From Opitutales bacterium (GTDB taxonomy: Bacteria; Verrucomicrobiota; Verrucomicrobiia; Opitutales; JAFGAQ01), in contig JAQVLM010000041.1 in assembly GCA_028704125.1 (NCBI GenBank), positions 1-12,021 of the forward strand: DNA of 12,021 bases, written 5' to 3'. This document shows, piece by piece, positions 5,482 through 12,021 of this stretch (the first letter of the stretch is position 1; every line of letters begins with the position of its first letter). The position numbers and the translations under genes were made by a program. A model generated the notes under the pieces. The model was not told where the DNA came from, made no database searches, and saw only the letters and a list, made by a program, of their open reading frames with translations.

Positions 5482-5672
5482 ATGGCTCGGAAGGTACGGA
5501 TAGAATATGCTGGGGCATGCTACCATGTGATCAATCGTGGGAATTACCGCAGTTGGATCTTTGAGAGAGAGAGGGAGCGCGGGTGAGCTTTCTGAAGTGT
5601 TTGCAGGAAGCATGCGAAGGGATGGGCTGGCGGTTGCATGCATGGGTATTGATGGGCAACCACTTTAATTGA
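5482..5672 (+). pseudogene. REP-associated tyrosine transposase (RAYT, Y1/IS200-like) remnant, frameshifted and truncated
   Basis: From the ATG at 5482 the frame gives 'MARKVRIEYAGACYHVINRG', then 'NYRSWIFE', the typical N-terminus of RAYT proteins (MARKxRIEYxGAxYHVxxRGN). A GAGAGAGAGAGGGAG run (5563-5577) then pushes it to a stop at 5584-5586. In another frame the family sequence resumes from 5586 as 'SFLKCLQEACEGMGWRLHAW' and 'VLMGNH' (5655-5663), where the HUH-type His motif (NHxH) would be completed, but the next codons are TTT AAT TGA. Intact family members continue for well over 100 further residues carrying the catalytic Tyr; nothing recognisable follows. RAYTs are single-strand transposases tied to REP hairpins. 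GGAGGAACCGG lies about 25 bases upstream. The gene is clearly dead. Confidence 0.8.
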
Positions 5673-5773
5673 CATCATACATTTGGCCGATTTGGGATCG
5701 TAGGGATCTGGGGTGGATTCCAGGATTGGTATCGTAAATTGTGCTTATTACGGTGGAATAGAAGGAGGTTTTC

Positions 5774-5915
5774 TCACGAAGGCACCAAGGCACTAAGGAT
5801 GAGTTTCTTTGTGAGCTTGGAGCCTTGAGGCGAAGCCGGGCGAGAGATAGAAATTCTCGGGTGGGATTAACAGGATGAAGAAAAAGAAGAGGTTCTCGCG
5901 CAGAGGCGCGGAGAG
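5774..5915 (+). repeat. Mixed low-complexity intergenic repeats
   Basis: CTCACGAAGGCACCAAGGCA with CTAAGGATGAG, then GTGAGCTTGGAGCCTTGAGG (compare GTGAGCTTAGCGCCTTGTGA at 3080-3099), then GATTAACAGGATGAAG and TCTCGCGCAGAGGCGCGGAG. These are members of the CACGAAG, ACAGGAT and CGCAGAGGCG families already met further left. The reading frame 5875-6090 across the end of this tract encodes only repeat-derived Lys/Arg-rich sequence and is not accepted as a gene. Confidence 0.45.
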
Positions 5916-5933
5916 GCAGAGGGAAGAGCGGAT

Positions 5934-5956
5934 CGGTGGGGACGCCTCGCCCTACC
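5934..5956 (-). repeat. REP-like element (GTAG plus bulged hairpin)
   Basis: On the - strand the sequence reads GTAGGGCGAGGCGTCCCC. It is a GTAG tetranucleotide opening a GC-rich imperfect hairpin, GGGCG-AGG-CGTCCC with one bulged base. GTAG followed by an imperfect palindrome is the hallmark of REP sequences recognised by RAYT transposases. It lies about 260 bases downstream of the RAYT remnant. Confidence 0.4.
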
Positions 5957-6052
5957 TTGGATATCGGGGATTTCAGGCGAGGGGGAGTGTATTCAGACGC
6001 CGGGAGTCTTATGGGTGTAGGGCAACCCAGTTGAGTAAGCGGCCTGTTGCGG

Positions 6053-6078
6053 GTAGGGATGAGCGCCCCCGCTCATCC
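6053..6078 (+). repeat. REP-like element (GTAG plus perfect 9-bp hairpin)
   Basis: GTAG (6053-6056) is followed at once by GGATGAGCG (6057-6065), a four-base C loop, and CGCTCATCC (6070-6078), a perfect nine-pair stem. This is the canonical REP layout. With the element at 5934-5956 on the other strand it gives two opposed REP-like units, as in a bacterial interspersed mosaic element. It could alternatively serve as a stem-loop of another kind; there is no T-run after it, so a simple rho-independent terminator is unlikely. The rest of 6079-6268, before tex, shows an AT-rich patch near 6173-6186 (T8 then ATAAA) that may hold the tex promoter, but no hexamer pair at proper spacing. Confidence 0.5.
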
Positions 6079-6268
6079 GCAAGCGATTGAACGGCTGGGG
6101 AATAGAGGATGGCTGAAGCCACCCCCTCCAGAAGATTGTATCCGGCCGGAATGGGACTCACTTTACTTGGAGTTTTTTTTATAAACGTGACGGTTTCGAA
6201 GTTGGGCTTGGTGCCCGGGAAGATCTTTCGTTGATTCGGGTCTTGTCAGGTGGATCGGTGGTCGCAAT

Positions 6269-8644
6269 ATGGTGGCCTTTTTTATTCCTGAAATGACTCC
6301 AGATCTCTTTGTTCCCCGTATCTGCAAGGAATTTTCGTTGCAGGTGGTTCATGTATCGGCGCTTGCGCGGCTTCTAGCGGAGGGTGCCACCGTGCCTTTT
6401 ATCGCACGGTACCGCAAGGAGGTGACCGGTGGAATGGATGAGGTGGTGATTGCGTCGGTGCGGGACCGCCTGGCGCAGTTGAAGGAGATGGAGGAGCGGC
6501 GCGAGTTTGTGATACAGTCGATCAAGGAGCGCGGGTTGATGACGGATGCGCTGGAGCGGAGTCTGCGTGAGGCTGAGACGCTGGCGCGCCTGGAGGACAT
6601 CTATCAGCCGTTCAAGCCGAAGCGGCGCACGCGGGCGCAGGCGGCCCGGGAGAAGGGGCTCGAACCGCTTGCCCAACTCCTGTGGGATGGGCAGGATAAG
6701 CCGGGTGTGAGTCCGGAGGCGGAGGCTGCGGCATTTGTTTCGGCGGAGCATGAGGTGGTGGATTCTGCGGCGGCGTTGGCGGGCGCACGGGATATCATCG
6801 CGGAGTGGGTCAATGATGATGCGGACACCCGGGCGGAGTTGAGGGAATACTACCTCAAGCATTCGGTGCTGTCCTCGAAGGTGATCAAGGGGAAGGAGGA
6901 GGAAGGGGCGAAGTTCCGGGACTATTTCGACTGGTCCGAGCCGGTGGATAAGGCGCCGTCGCACCGCATCCTGGCGATCCGGCGCGGTGAGGCCGAAGGG
7001 TTTTTGTATATGTTGGTGCGTCCGGACGAGGAGACGGCATTGGGGATGGTCAAGCGCCGCTTTGTGAAGGGATCGACGCCCTGCGCGGCGCAGGTGGCCG
7101 AGGCGGTGGAGGACGGGTTCAAGCGCTTGTTGTCGGTGTCGATGGAGACCGCTGTCCGCATGGAACTCAAGAAGCGTGCGGATGTGGAGGCGGTCCGGGT
7201 GTTTTCGGAAAACCTGCGTGAGCTGCTGCTGGCTCCGGCATTGGGTGGAAAGCCGGTGCTTGCGATTGATCCGGGCTTCCGCACGGGCTGCAAAGTGGTG
7301 GTGCTCGATGCACAGGGCAAACTGATTTTCGACACTGTTGTGTATCCGACATCCGGGGAGTATCAGCGCGAACAGGCCGCAACGATCGTAGCGGGGTTGG
7401 TGCAGCGTTTCCAGGTGAGTGCGGTGGCGATCGGCAATGGGACAGCCAGCCGGGAGACTGAAAGCTTTGTGCGGGGTCTGGGCTTACCCGCATCGGTTGC
7501 AGTTGTGATGGTTAACGAGAGCGGGGCCTCGATCTACTCGGCGTCGGATGTGGCCCGCGAGGAGTTCCCCGAAAAGGATATCACAGTAAGGGGAGCGGTA
7601 TCGATCGGGCGGAGGCTGATGGATCCGCTCGCGGAATTGGTCAAAATCGATCCGAAGTCGATCGGGGTGGGGCAGTATCAGCACGACGTGGATCAGAAGA
7701 TCCTCAAGGAGTCGCTGGAGGACGTGGTGTTGAGCTGTGTGAACAGCGTCGGAGTGGAAGTGAACACGGCGAGCAAGCAGTTGCTGTCCTATGTGTCCGG
7801 GCTCAATGCGCGGCTTGCGGGTGAGATCGTCAAGCACCGCGAGTCAGTGGGCGCGATCGGCAGCCGCAAGGAATTGTTGAAGGTGTCGGGAATCGGCCCG
7901 AAGGCATTTGAGCAGGCGGCGGGCTTTTTGCGGATCCGCGGCGCGAAGCATCCGCTGGATGCGAGTGCGGTGCATCCGGAGCGCTACGCACTGGTCGAGC
8001 AGATGGCGGCGGATTTGGGTGTGAGTGTGGCGGATCTGATCAGCAGCGATGCCTTGCGCAAGCAGATCAAAGTGGAGCGCTACGTATCGGAGGACGTTGG
8101 CTTGCCAACCCTCAAGGATATCCTCAGTGAGCTGGCCCGGCCGGGGCGTGACCCGCGCGAGCAGTTTGAGGTGTTTCAATTCCGTGAGGGGGTCGAGAAG
8201 ATTGATGATCTGCGGGAAGGAATGAAGCTGCCGGGGATCGTGACCAATGTGACCGCATTCGGCGCATTTGTGGACATCGGAGTCCATCAGGATGGGTTGG
8301 TCCATGTCAGTCAGCTTTCGGACAATTTTGTGAAGAACCCGGCGGATGTGGTGAAGGTCGGGCAAAAGGTCCAGGTGACGGTGACCGAGGTGGATATCCC
8401 GCGCAAGCGGATCGGCCTGTCGATGAAAACCGCTCCGGAAAAGGGCGCGACACCGGGGCGCAGTGATGCGCCGGGTTCTCCGCAGGGTGGAGCCGGGCAT
8501 GGCGGGCGCGGGCCAAATGGCCGTCCGGGTTCGGGTGGGGGAAACCGTCCCCCGTCGGGTGGCGGCAACCGTCCTTCTTCCGGAAGAGGTGGGGCCTCGT
8601 TCGGTGGCGGGCTTGGGGATGCTTTTGGCAAGCTCGGACTGTAG
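6269..8644 (+). CDS. tex: Tex family RNA-binding transcription accessory protein
   Basis: The 791-aa product is a full-length Tex protein, a conserved bacterial relative of eukaryotic Spt6 that binds nucleic acid and acts with RNA polymerase. The helical N-terminal domain has the signature 'GATVPFIARYRKEVTGGMDE' (about 38-57). The YqgF/RNase H-like domain starts near residue 330 with 'VLAIDPGFRTGCKVVVLD'. The helix-hairpin-helix part (about 505-570) includes 'LLKVSGIGPKAFEQAAGFLR'. The S1 RNA-binding domain (about 651-720) includes 'GIVTNVTAFGAFVDIGVHQD' and 'GLVHVSQLSDNFV'. A Gly/Pro/Arg-rich tail follows (about 728-785; repeats such as GGGNRPPSGGGNRPSSGRGG), likely disordered and adding RNA affinity. 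An in-frame ATG at 6293 would remove eight residues and gives an N-terminus closer to the family; neither start has a strong ribosome-binding site. No operon partner overlaps it. Confidence 0.96.
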   Translation: MVAFFIPEMTPDLFVPRICKEFSLQVVHVSALARLLAEGATVPFIARYRKEVTGGMDEVVIASVRDRLAQLKEMEERREFVIQSIKERGLMTDALERSLREAETLARLEDIYQPFKPKRRTRAQAAREKGLEPLAQLLWDGQDKPGVSPEAEAAAFVSAEHEVVDSAAALAGARDIIAEWVNDDADTRAELREYYLKHSVLSSKVIKGKEEEGAKFRDYFDWSEPVDKAPSHRILAIRRGEAEGFLYMLVRPDEETALGMVKRRFVKGSTPCAAQVAEAVEDGFKRLLSVSMETAVRMELKKRADVEAVRVFSENLRELLLAPALGGKPVLAIDPGFRTGCKVVVLDAQGKLIFDTVVYPTSGEYQREQAATIVAGLVQRFQVSAVAIGNGTASRETESFVRGLGLPASVAVVMVNESGASIYSASDVAREEFPEKDITVRGAVSIGRRLMDPLAELVKIDPKSIGVGQYQHDVDQKILKESLEDVVLSCVNSVGVEVNTASKQLLSYVSGLNARLAGEIVKHRESVGAIGSRKELLKVSGIGPKAFEQAAGFLRIRGAKHPLDASAVHPERYALVEQMAADLGVSVADLISSDALRKQIKVERYVSEDVGLPTLKDILSELARPGRDPREQFEVFQFREGVEKIDDLREGMKLPGIVTNVTAFGAFVDIGVHQDGLVHVSQLSDNFVKNPADVVKVGQKVQVTVTEVDIPRKRIGLSMKTAPEKGATPGRSDAPGSPQGGAGHGGRGPNGRPGSGGGNRPPSGGGNRPSSGRGGASFGGGLGDAFGKLGL

Positions 8645-8809
8645 GCGGGTTGTTGCCTGTCGGATGGATAAGGATCTCTTCTGAAAGGCAGTGGATGCAT
8701 CGCCGTGGATATAACCTGCGTGGATCCGTTGAAATCCCCGGTTTTTGGAGTATGGATGGGCTCAAGGATTAACCGATAACCATAACCATCAATACAAGGA
8801 ATCAACGAT

Positions 8810-9289
8810 ATGGCACTTCAACCAGGAACCCAGGCCCCCGATTTTGTTCTCAAATCCAAATCCGCAACCGGATTGGATGATATCCGGCTATCCGACCAGT
8901 TTGGAAAGAAGCCGGTTGTTTTGTTGTTTTTTCCCTTCGCATTCACGGGAGTGTGCACCGCTGAGATGTGCACCATCCGCGACACGCTGAACGTGTATGG
9001 AAGCCTGGGGGCGACCGTCTACGGAATCAGTGTGGACAGCCCTTTCGCGCAGGAGGCGATGGCGCAGAAAGAAGGCCTGAATTTCCCGCTGTTGAGCGAC
9101 TTCAACAAGGAAGTGTCTACGGCCTATGGGGTGCTCTACGAGGACTTCATTGGATTCAAGGGGGTGTCCAAGCGCGCCGCTTTTGTGATCGGCAAGGATG
9201 GCAAGATCGTCTTCAGCAGCTATTCGGATGATCCGAAGGTGGTCCCGGATTTTGATCAGGTTCAGGCGGCTTTGAAGTCGCTTGGGTGA
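8810..9289 (+). CDS. Peroxiredoxin (AhpC/TSA redoxin family, AhpE/Bcp-like)
   Basis: The 159-aa product is a thioredoxin-fold peroxidase that reduces hydrogen peroxide and organic hydroperoxides in the cytoplasm. The active-site motif PxxxTxxC is seen as Pro42-Phe-Ala-Phe-Thr46-Gly-Val-Cys49, with Cys49 as peroxidatic cysteine. A second cysteine, Cys54 ('CTAEMC'), lies five residues on, the spacing of Bcp/PrxQ-type resolving cysteines, and the conserved Arg is Arg122 ('SKRAAFVIGKDG'). The start is well supported: AAGGA at 8796-8800 lies nine bases before the ATG. There is no signal peptide. The gene stands 165 bases after tex and only 47 bases before acnA, so co-transcription with aconitase is possible. 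Whether it is a 1-Cys (AhpE-like) or 2-Cys (PrxQ-like) enzyme is not settled by sequence alone; the Cys49/Cys54 pair favours the latter. Confidence 0.93.
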   Translation: MALQPGTQAPDFVLKSKSATGLDDIRLSDQFGKKPVVLLFFPFAFTGVCTAEMCTIRDTLNVYGSLGATVYGISVDSPFAQEAMAQKEGLNFPLLSDFNKEVSTAYGVLYEDFIGFKGVSKRAAFVIGKDGKIVFSSYSDDPKVVPDFDQVQAALKSLG

Positions 9290-9336
9290 ACCGGTGCTTG
9301 TCAACCGCTGAAGCTTCATACAACCTGTTTCTCCTC

Positions 9337-12021
9337 ATGAGTCCGTTAACTGATCCTTTTCGCGTGTTACGTCCTCTGACGGGTCCGGATGGAACCCGTC
9401 TTGGCAGCTATTATTCGCTGCCTGAGCTGGAGAAACAGGGTGTGGGCCCGGTCTCGCGTTTGCCGGTGAGTATCCGGATCGTGCTGGAGTCGGTGCTGCG
9501 CAACTGCGATGGCCGCAAGATCAGTGAGCGGGATGTGAAGACCCTGGCAAACTGGAACGCACGGCAACCGGAGGCGGTGGAAATCCCGTTTGTGGTGGCC
9601 CGGATCGTGTTGCAGGATTTCACGGGTGTGCCCTTGCTGGTGGACCTTGCTGCAATGCGGGATGCCATGAAGGAGAAGGGTGGCGACGCGAAAAAGATCG
9701 AGCCGCTCGTGCCGGTTGATCTGGTGGTTGACCATTCGGTTCAGGTGGACCGTGCCGGAAGCGATCTGGCCTTTTCCTCGAACCTGAAGTATGAGTTTGA
9801 GCGCAACCGCGAGCGCTATGAATTCCTCAAATGGGGGCAGCAGGCTTTTGAAACCTTCAGTGTGGTGCCTCCCGGCATCGGGATCATCCATCAGGTGAAC
9901 CTCGAGCATCTCGCCCGGGTGGTGTTTGCTCTGGGCGAAGGCGCGGATCGGGTGCTTTACCCAGACACCGTGGTCGGCACGGATTCCCACACCACCATGA
10001 TCAACGGTCTGGGTGTGGTGGGTTGGGGTGTGGGCGGAATTGAGGCGGAGGCCGGCATGCTCGGTCAGCCGGTCTACTTCCTGACGCCCGAGGTGATCGC
10101 AGTGAACCTGACCGGCACCCTCAGGGAGGGAGTGACGGCCACCGATTTGACCTTGCGGATTACGGAGATGCTGCGCCAGCGCAAGGTGGTCGGAAAGTTT
10201 GTGGAGTTCATCGGCGAAGGAACCGCCGCGCTGAGCCTGGCTGACCGGGCCACGATAGCGAACATGGCTCCTGAGTATGGTGCGACCATGGGCTTTTTCC
10301 CAGTGGATGGGAAGTCAACTGATTACCTGCGCAAGACCGGCCGGGATGAAGCGCAGATCGCGTTGGTGGAATCCTATTTCAAGGCACAGGGATTGTGGGG
10401 CGTTCCCAATAAGGGCGACATCGCCTACACGGATGTGCTCGATCTGGATCTCGGTTCGATTGTGCCCAGCGTATCGGGCCCAAAGCGCCCGCAGGACCGC
10501 ATCGACTTGCCGGATCTCAAGGGGAAATTCGATCAGCTGTTGATGGCTCCGGTCGCACAGGGCGGGTTTGGCAGGTCCGAAGCCGATGCCAGACAGCCGG
10601 TTGCGGTGCGCTTTGGCGAAGACTCAGTGTATCCCAGGCGTGGATCGGGTGAGGAAGTGCTCACGGATGGGTCGGTGGTGATCGCCGCTATTACGAGCTG
10701 CACCAACACCAGCAACCCGGATGTGATGATCGCAGCCGGATTGGTGGCCCGCAACGCGGTTGCGCTCGGGCTGAAGGTCAAGGATAGTGTGAAGACCAGT
10801 CTCGCTCCGGGTTCCCGGGTCGTGACCGATTACCTCACTTCGACCGGATTGCAGGATAGTCTGGATGCACTCGGCTTTAATCTGGTCGGCTATGGTTGCA
10901 CGACCTGCATCGGCAACAGCGGTCCACTGGATCCGGCGATTGAGCAGGCCATCCGTGACCGTCAGCTGGTGGTGGCGAGCGTGCTTTCCGGAAACCGGAA
11001 TTTTGAGGCGCGCGTCCATAGTATGGTGAAGGCCAATTTCCTGATGTCTCCGCCCCTGGTGGTCGCCTTTGCATTGGCTGGGAGGGTCGACATTGATTTC
11101 GACGCCGAGCCGCTTGGAGTGGGCAAAAATGGTCGCCTGATCTATTTGCGGGATGTGTGGCCGACGAAAGAAGAGATCGACCGGCTTGTCGAAGAAGCGG
11201 TGCGTCCTGAGCTGTTCAAGGAGCGCTACAGCACCATTGATTCCGCGAACGAGCAATGGAAAGAGGTGAAAGCACCGGGTGGAGCGGTTTTCGCATGGGA
11301 TGATGCGAGCACCTACATTCAGAAACCGCCATTTTTCGACGGCTTTGGAAAGACTCCATCCGCGATCGAGCGATTGGAGGGGATGCGGGCACTAGCGTTG
11401 CTTGGAGACTCAGTAACCACAGACCACATTTCACCGGCTGCTGCGATTCCACCGGAGAGTCCGGCGGGCCGTTACCTCATTGAACGGGGAGTGGAGCGCA
11501 AGGACTTCAATTCGTATGGATCGCGTCGTGGAAACGACCGGATCATGACCCGTGGAACCTTCGGCAACGTGCGGATCAAGAACGCACTGGCCGGGGATAA
11601 GGAAGGCGGCTTTACCCGTCTCATGCCGGACGGGCAGGTGATGCCGATATTTGACGCGTGCGATGCCTATGCGCAACGTGGGGTGCCCCTCATCGTGTTC
11701 GCCGGGCATGACTACGGGATGGGCAGTTCGCGGGACTGGGCGGCCAAGGGAACCGCTTTGCTCGGGGTGAAGGCGGTTGTGGCAAGGAGTTTTGAGCGGA
11801 TCCATCGCAGCAACCTGATCGGTATGGGTGTGCTACCCCTGCAGTTTGAAGATGATGCCTCGTGGAGCAGCCTTGGATTGACGGGCGATGAAGTGTTCTC
11901 GCTGCCCGAACTCAACGATGGGGTGAAGCCGGGTCAACACATGCAGTTGCATGTGGAGTCCCGGGATGGAACCTTCCGCATCATTCCCTTGCTGCTTCGG
12001 ATTGATACGCCGATTGAGGTC
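9337..12021 (+). CDS. acnA: Aconitate hydratase A (3' end beyond window)
   Basis: An open frame of 895 codons runs from the ATG at 9337 to the window edge. It encodes the AcnA/IRP type of aconitase, which isomerises citrate to isocitrate through cis-aconitate in the TCA cycle. Visible landmarks are 'PDTVVGTDSHTTMINGLGV' (from about 209), 'SCTNTSNP' with Cys455, and 'GCTTCIGNSGPL' with Cys521 and Cys524, the three ligands of the [4Fe-4S] cluster. After the linker come 'GDSVTTDHISPA' (about 690), 'SYGSRRGN' and the swivel-domain substrate motif 'GMGSSRDWAAKG' (797-800 SSRD). All key residues are present. The final residues 'LLRIDTPIEV' match the family end, so only about ten residues are likely missing. 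No Shine-Dalgarno sequence is visible before the ATG, though the N-terminus (MSPLTDPFRVLRPL) fits the family length. Confidence 0.96.
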   Translation, partial: MSPLTDPFRVLRPLTGPDGTRLGSYYSLPELEKQGVGPVSRLPVSIRIVLESVLRNCDGRKISERDVKTLANWNARQPEAVEIPFVVARIVLQDFTGVPLLVDLAAMRDAMKEKGGDAKKIEPLVPVDLVVDHSVQVDRAGSDLAFSSNLKYEFERNRERYEFLKWGQQAFETFSVVPPGIGIIHQVNLEHLARVVFALGEGADRVLYPDTVVGTDSHTTMINGLGVVGWGVGGIEAEAGMLGQPVYFLTPEVIAVNLTGTLREGVTATDLTLRITEMLRQRKVVGKFVEFIGEGTAALSLADRATIANMAPEYGATMGFFPVDGKSTDYLRKTGRDEAQIALVESYFKAQGLWGVPNKGDIAYTDVLDLDLGSIVPSVSGPKRPQDRIDLPDLKGKFDQLLMAPVAQGGFGRSEADARQPVAVRFGEDSVYPRRGSGEEVLTDGSVVIAAITSCTNTSNPDVMIAAGLVARNAVALGLKVKDSVKTSLAPGSRVVTDYLTSTGLQDSLDALGFNLVGYGCTTCIGNSGPLDPAIEQAIRDRQLVVASVLSGNRNFEARVHSMVKANFLMSPPLVVAFALAGRVDIDFDAEPLGVGKNGRLIYLRDVWPTKEEIDRLVEEAVRPELFKERYSTIDSANEQWKEVKAPGGAVFAWDDASTYIQKPPFFDGFGKTPSAIERLEGMRALALLGDSVTTDHISPAAAIPPESPAGRYLIERGVERKDFNSYGSRRGNDRIMTRGTFGNVRIKNALAGDKEGGFTRLMPDGQVMPIFDACDAYAQRGVPLIVFAGHDYGMGSSRDWAAKGTALLGVKAVVARSFERIHRSNLIGMGVLPLQFEDDASWSSLGLTGDEVFSLPELNDGVKPGQHMQLHVESRDGTFRIIPLLLRIDTPIEV

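Noticed and set aside
5875..6090. 71-codon + strand open frame
   Set aside because: It is made of repeat-derived Lys/Arg-rich sequence plus REP-like hairpins; no ribosome-binding site or family match.
8729..8756. Possible sigma-70 promoter before the peroxiredoxin (TTGAAA, 16-base spacer, TATGGA)
   Set aside because: The -35 is good but the -10 matches only three of six bases; too weak to annotate.
9367..11256. Long - strand open frames antisense to acnA
   Set aside because: They mirror the codon pattern of a clear aconitase gene and have no independent support.

Overview
The window looks like a chromosomal piece of a Verrucomicrobiota bacterium, probably Opitutae/Puniceicoccales-like. This is inferred from the tryptophan/tyrosine-rich 'DHFPWIYHSDHGWLYV' module of the first protein, from the style of the intergenic repeats, and from the overall GC level. 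No rRNA or other phylogenetic marker is present to prove it.

Layout. (1) 1-1730: the 3' part of a large exported or cell-surface protein with an aromatic repeat module and two bacterial Ig-like domains; its 5' end lies outside the window. (2) 1731-6268: a gene-poor, visibly more AT-rich accessory stretch. It holds a MazE/MazF toxin-antitoxin operon (+ strand, 2174-2781), an overlapping DUF4160/DUF2442 pair (- strand, 3240-3765), a truncated and frameshifted AbiEii-type toxin remnant (- strand, 4178-4569), a structured region resembling the 5' part of a group II intron (about 5079-5432), and a frameshifted REP-associated (Y1/IS200-like) transposase remnant (+ strand, 5482-5672). Between them lie several dispersed repeat families: a 136-bp sequence present as inverted copies at 1942-2077 and 4802-4937, a 58-bp direct repeat at 2806-2863 and 4100-4157, a 42-45-bp repeat at 1794-1835 and 3869-3913, degenerate CACGAAG/CACAGAG-type tracts, and REP-like hairpins at 5934-5956 and 6053-6078. 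(3) 6269-12021: GC-richer core genes, all on the + strand: tex (RNA-binding transcription accessory protein), a 159-aa peroxiredoxin, and acnA (aconitase A), which runs off the right edge with only a few residues missing.

How the parts relate. The accessory stretch reads as a toxin-antitoxin/defence island decaying under repeated insertion. Two intact small stress or addiction modules and one dead one sit inside the bracket formed by the inverted 136-bp repeats, with mobile-element debris just outside it. The core block looks ordinary; the 47-nt gap between the peroxiredoxin and the oxidant-sensitive [4Fe-4S] aconitase makes co-transcription possible. I see no complete novel system. The most unusual signals are the arrangement of repeats relative to the toxin genes, the candidate intron-type RNA, and the REP/transposase remnants.
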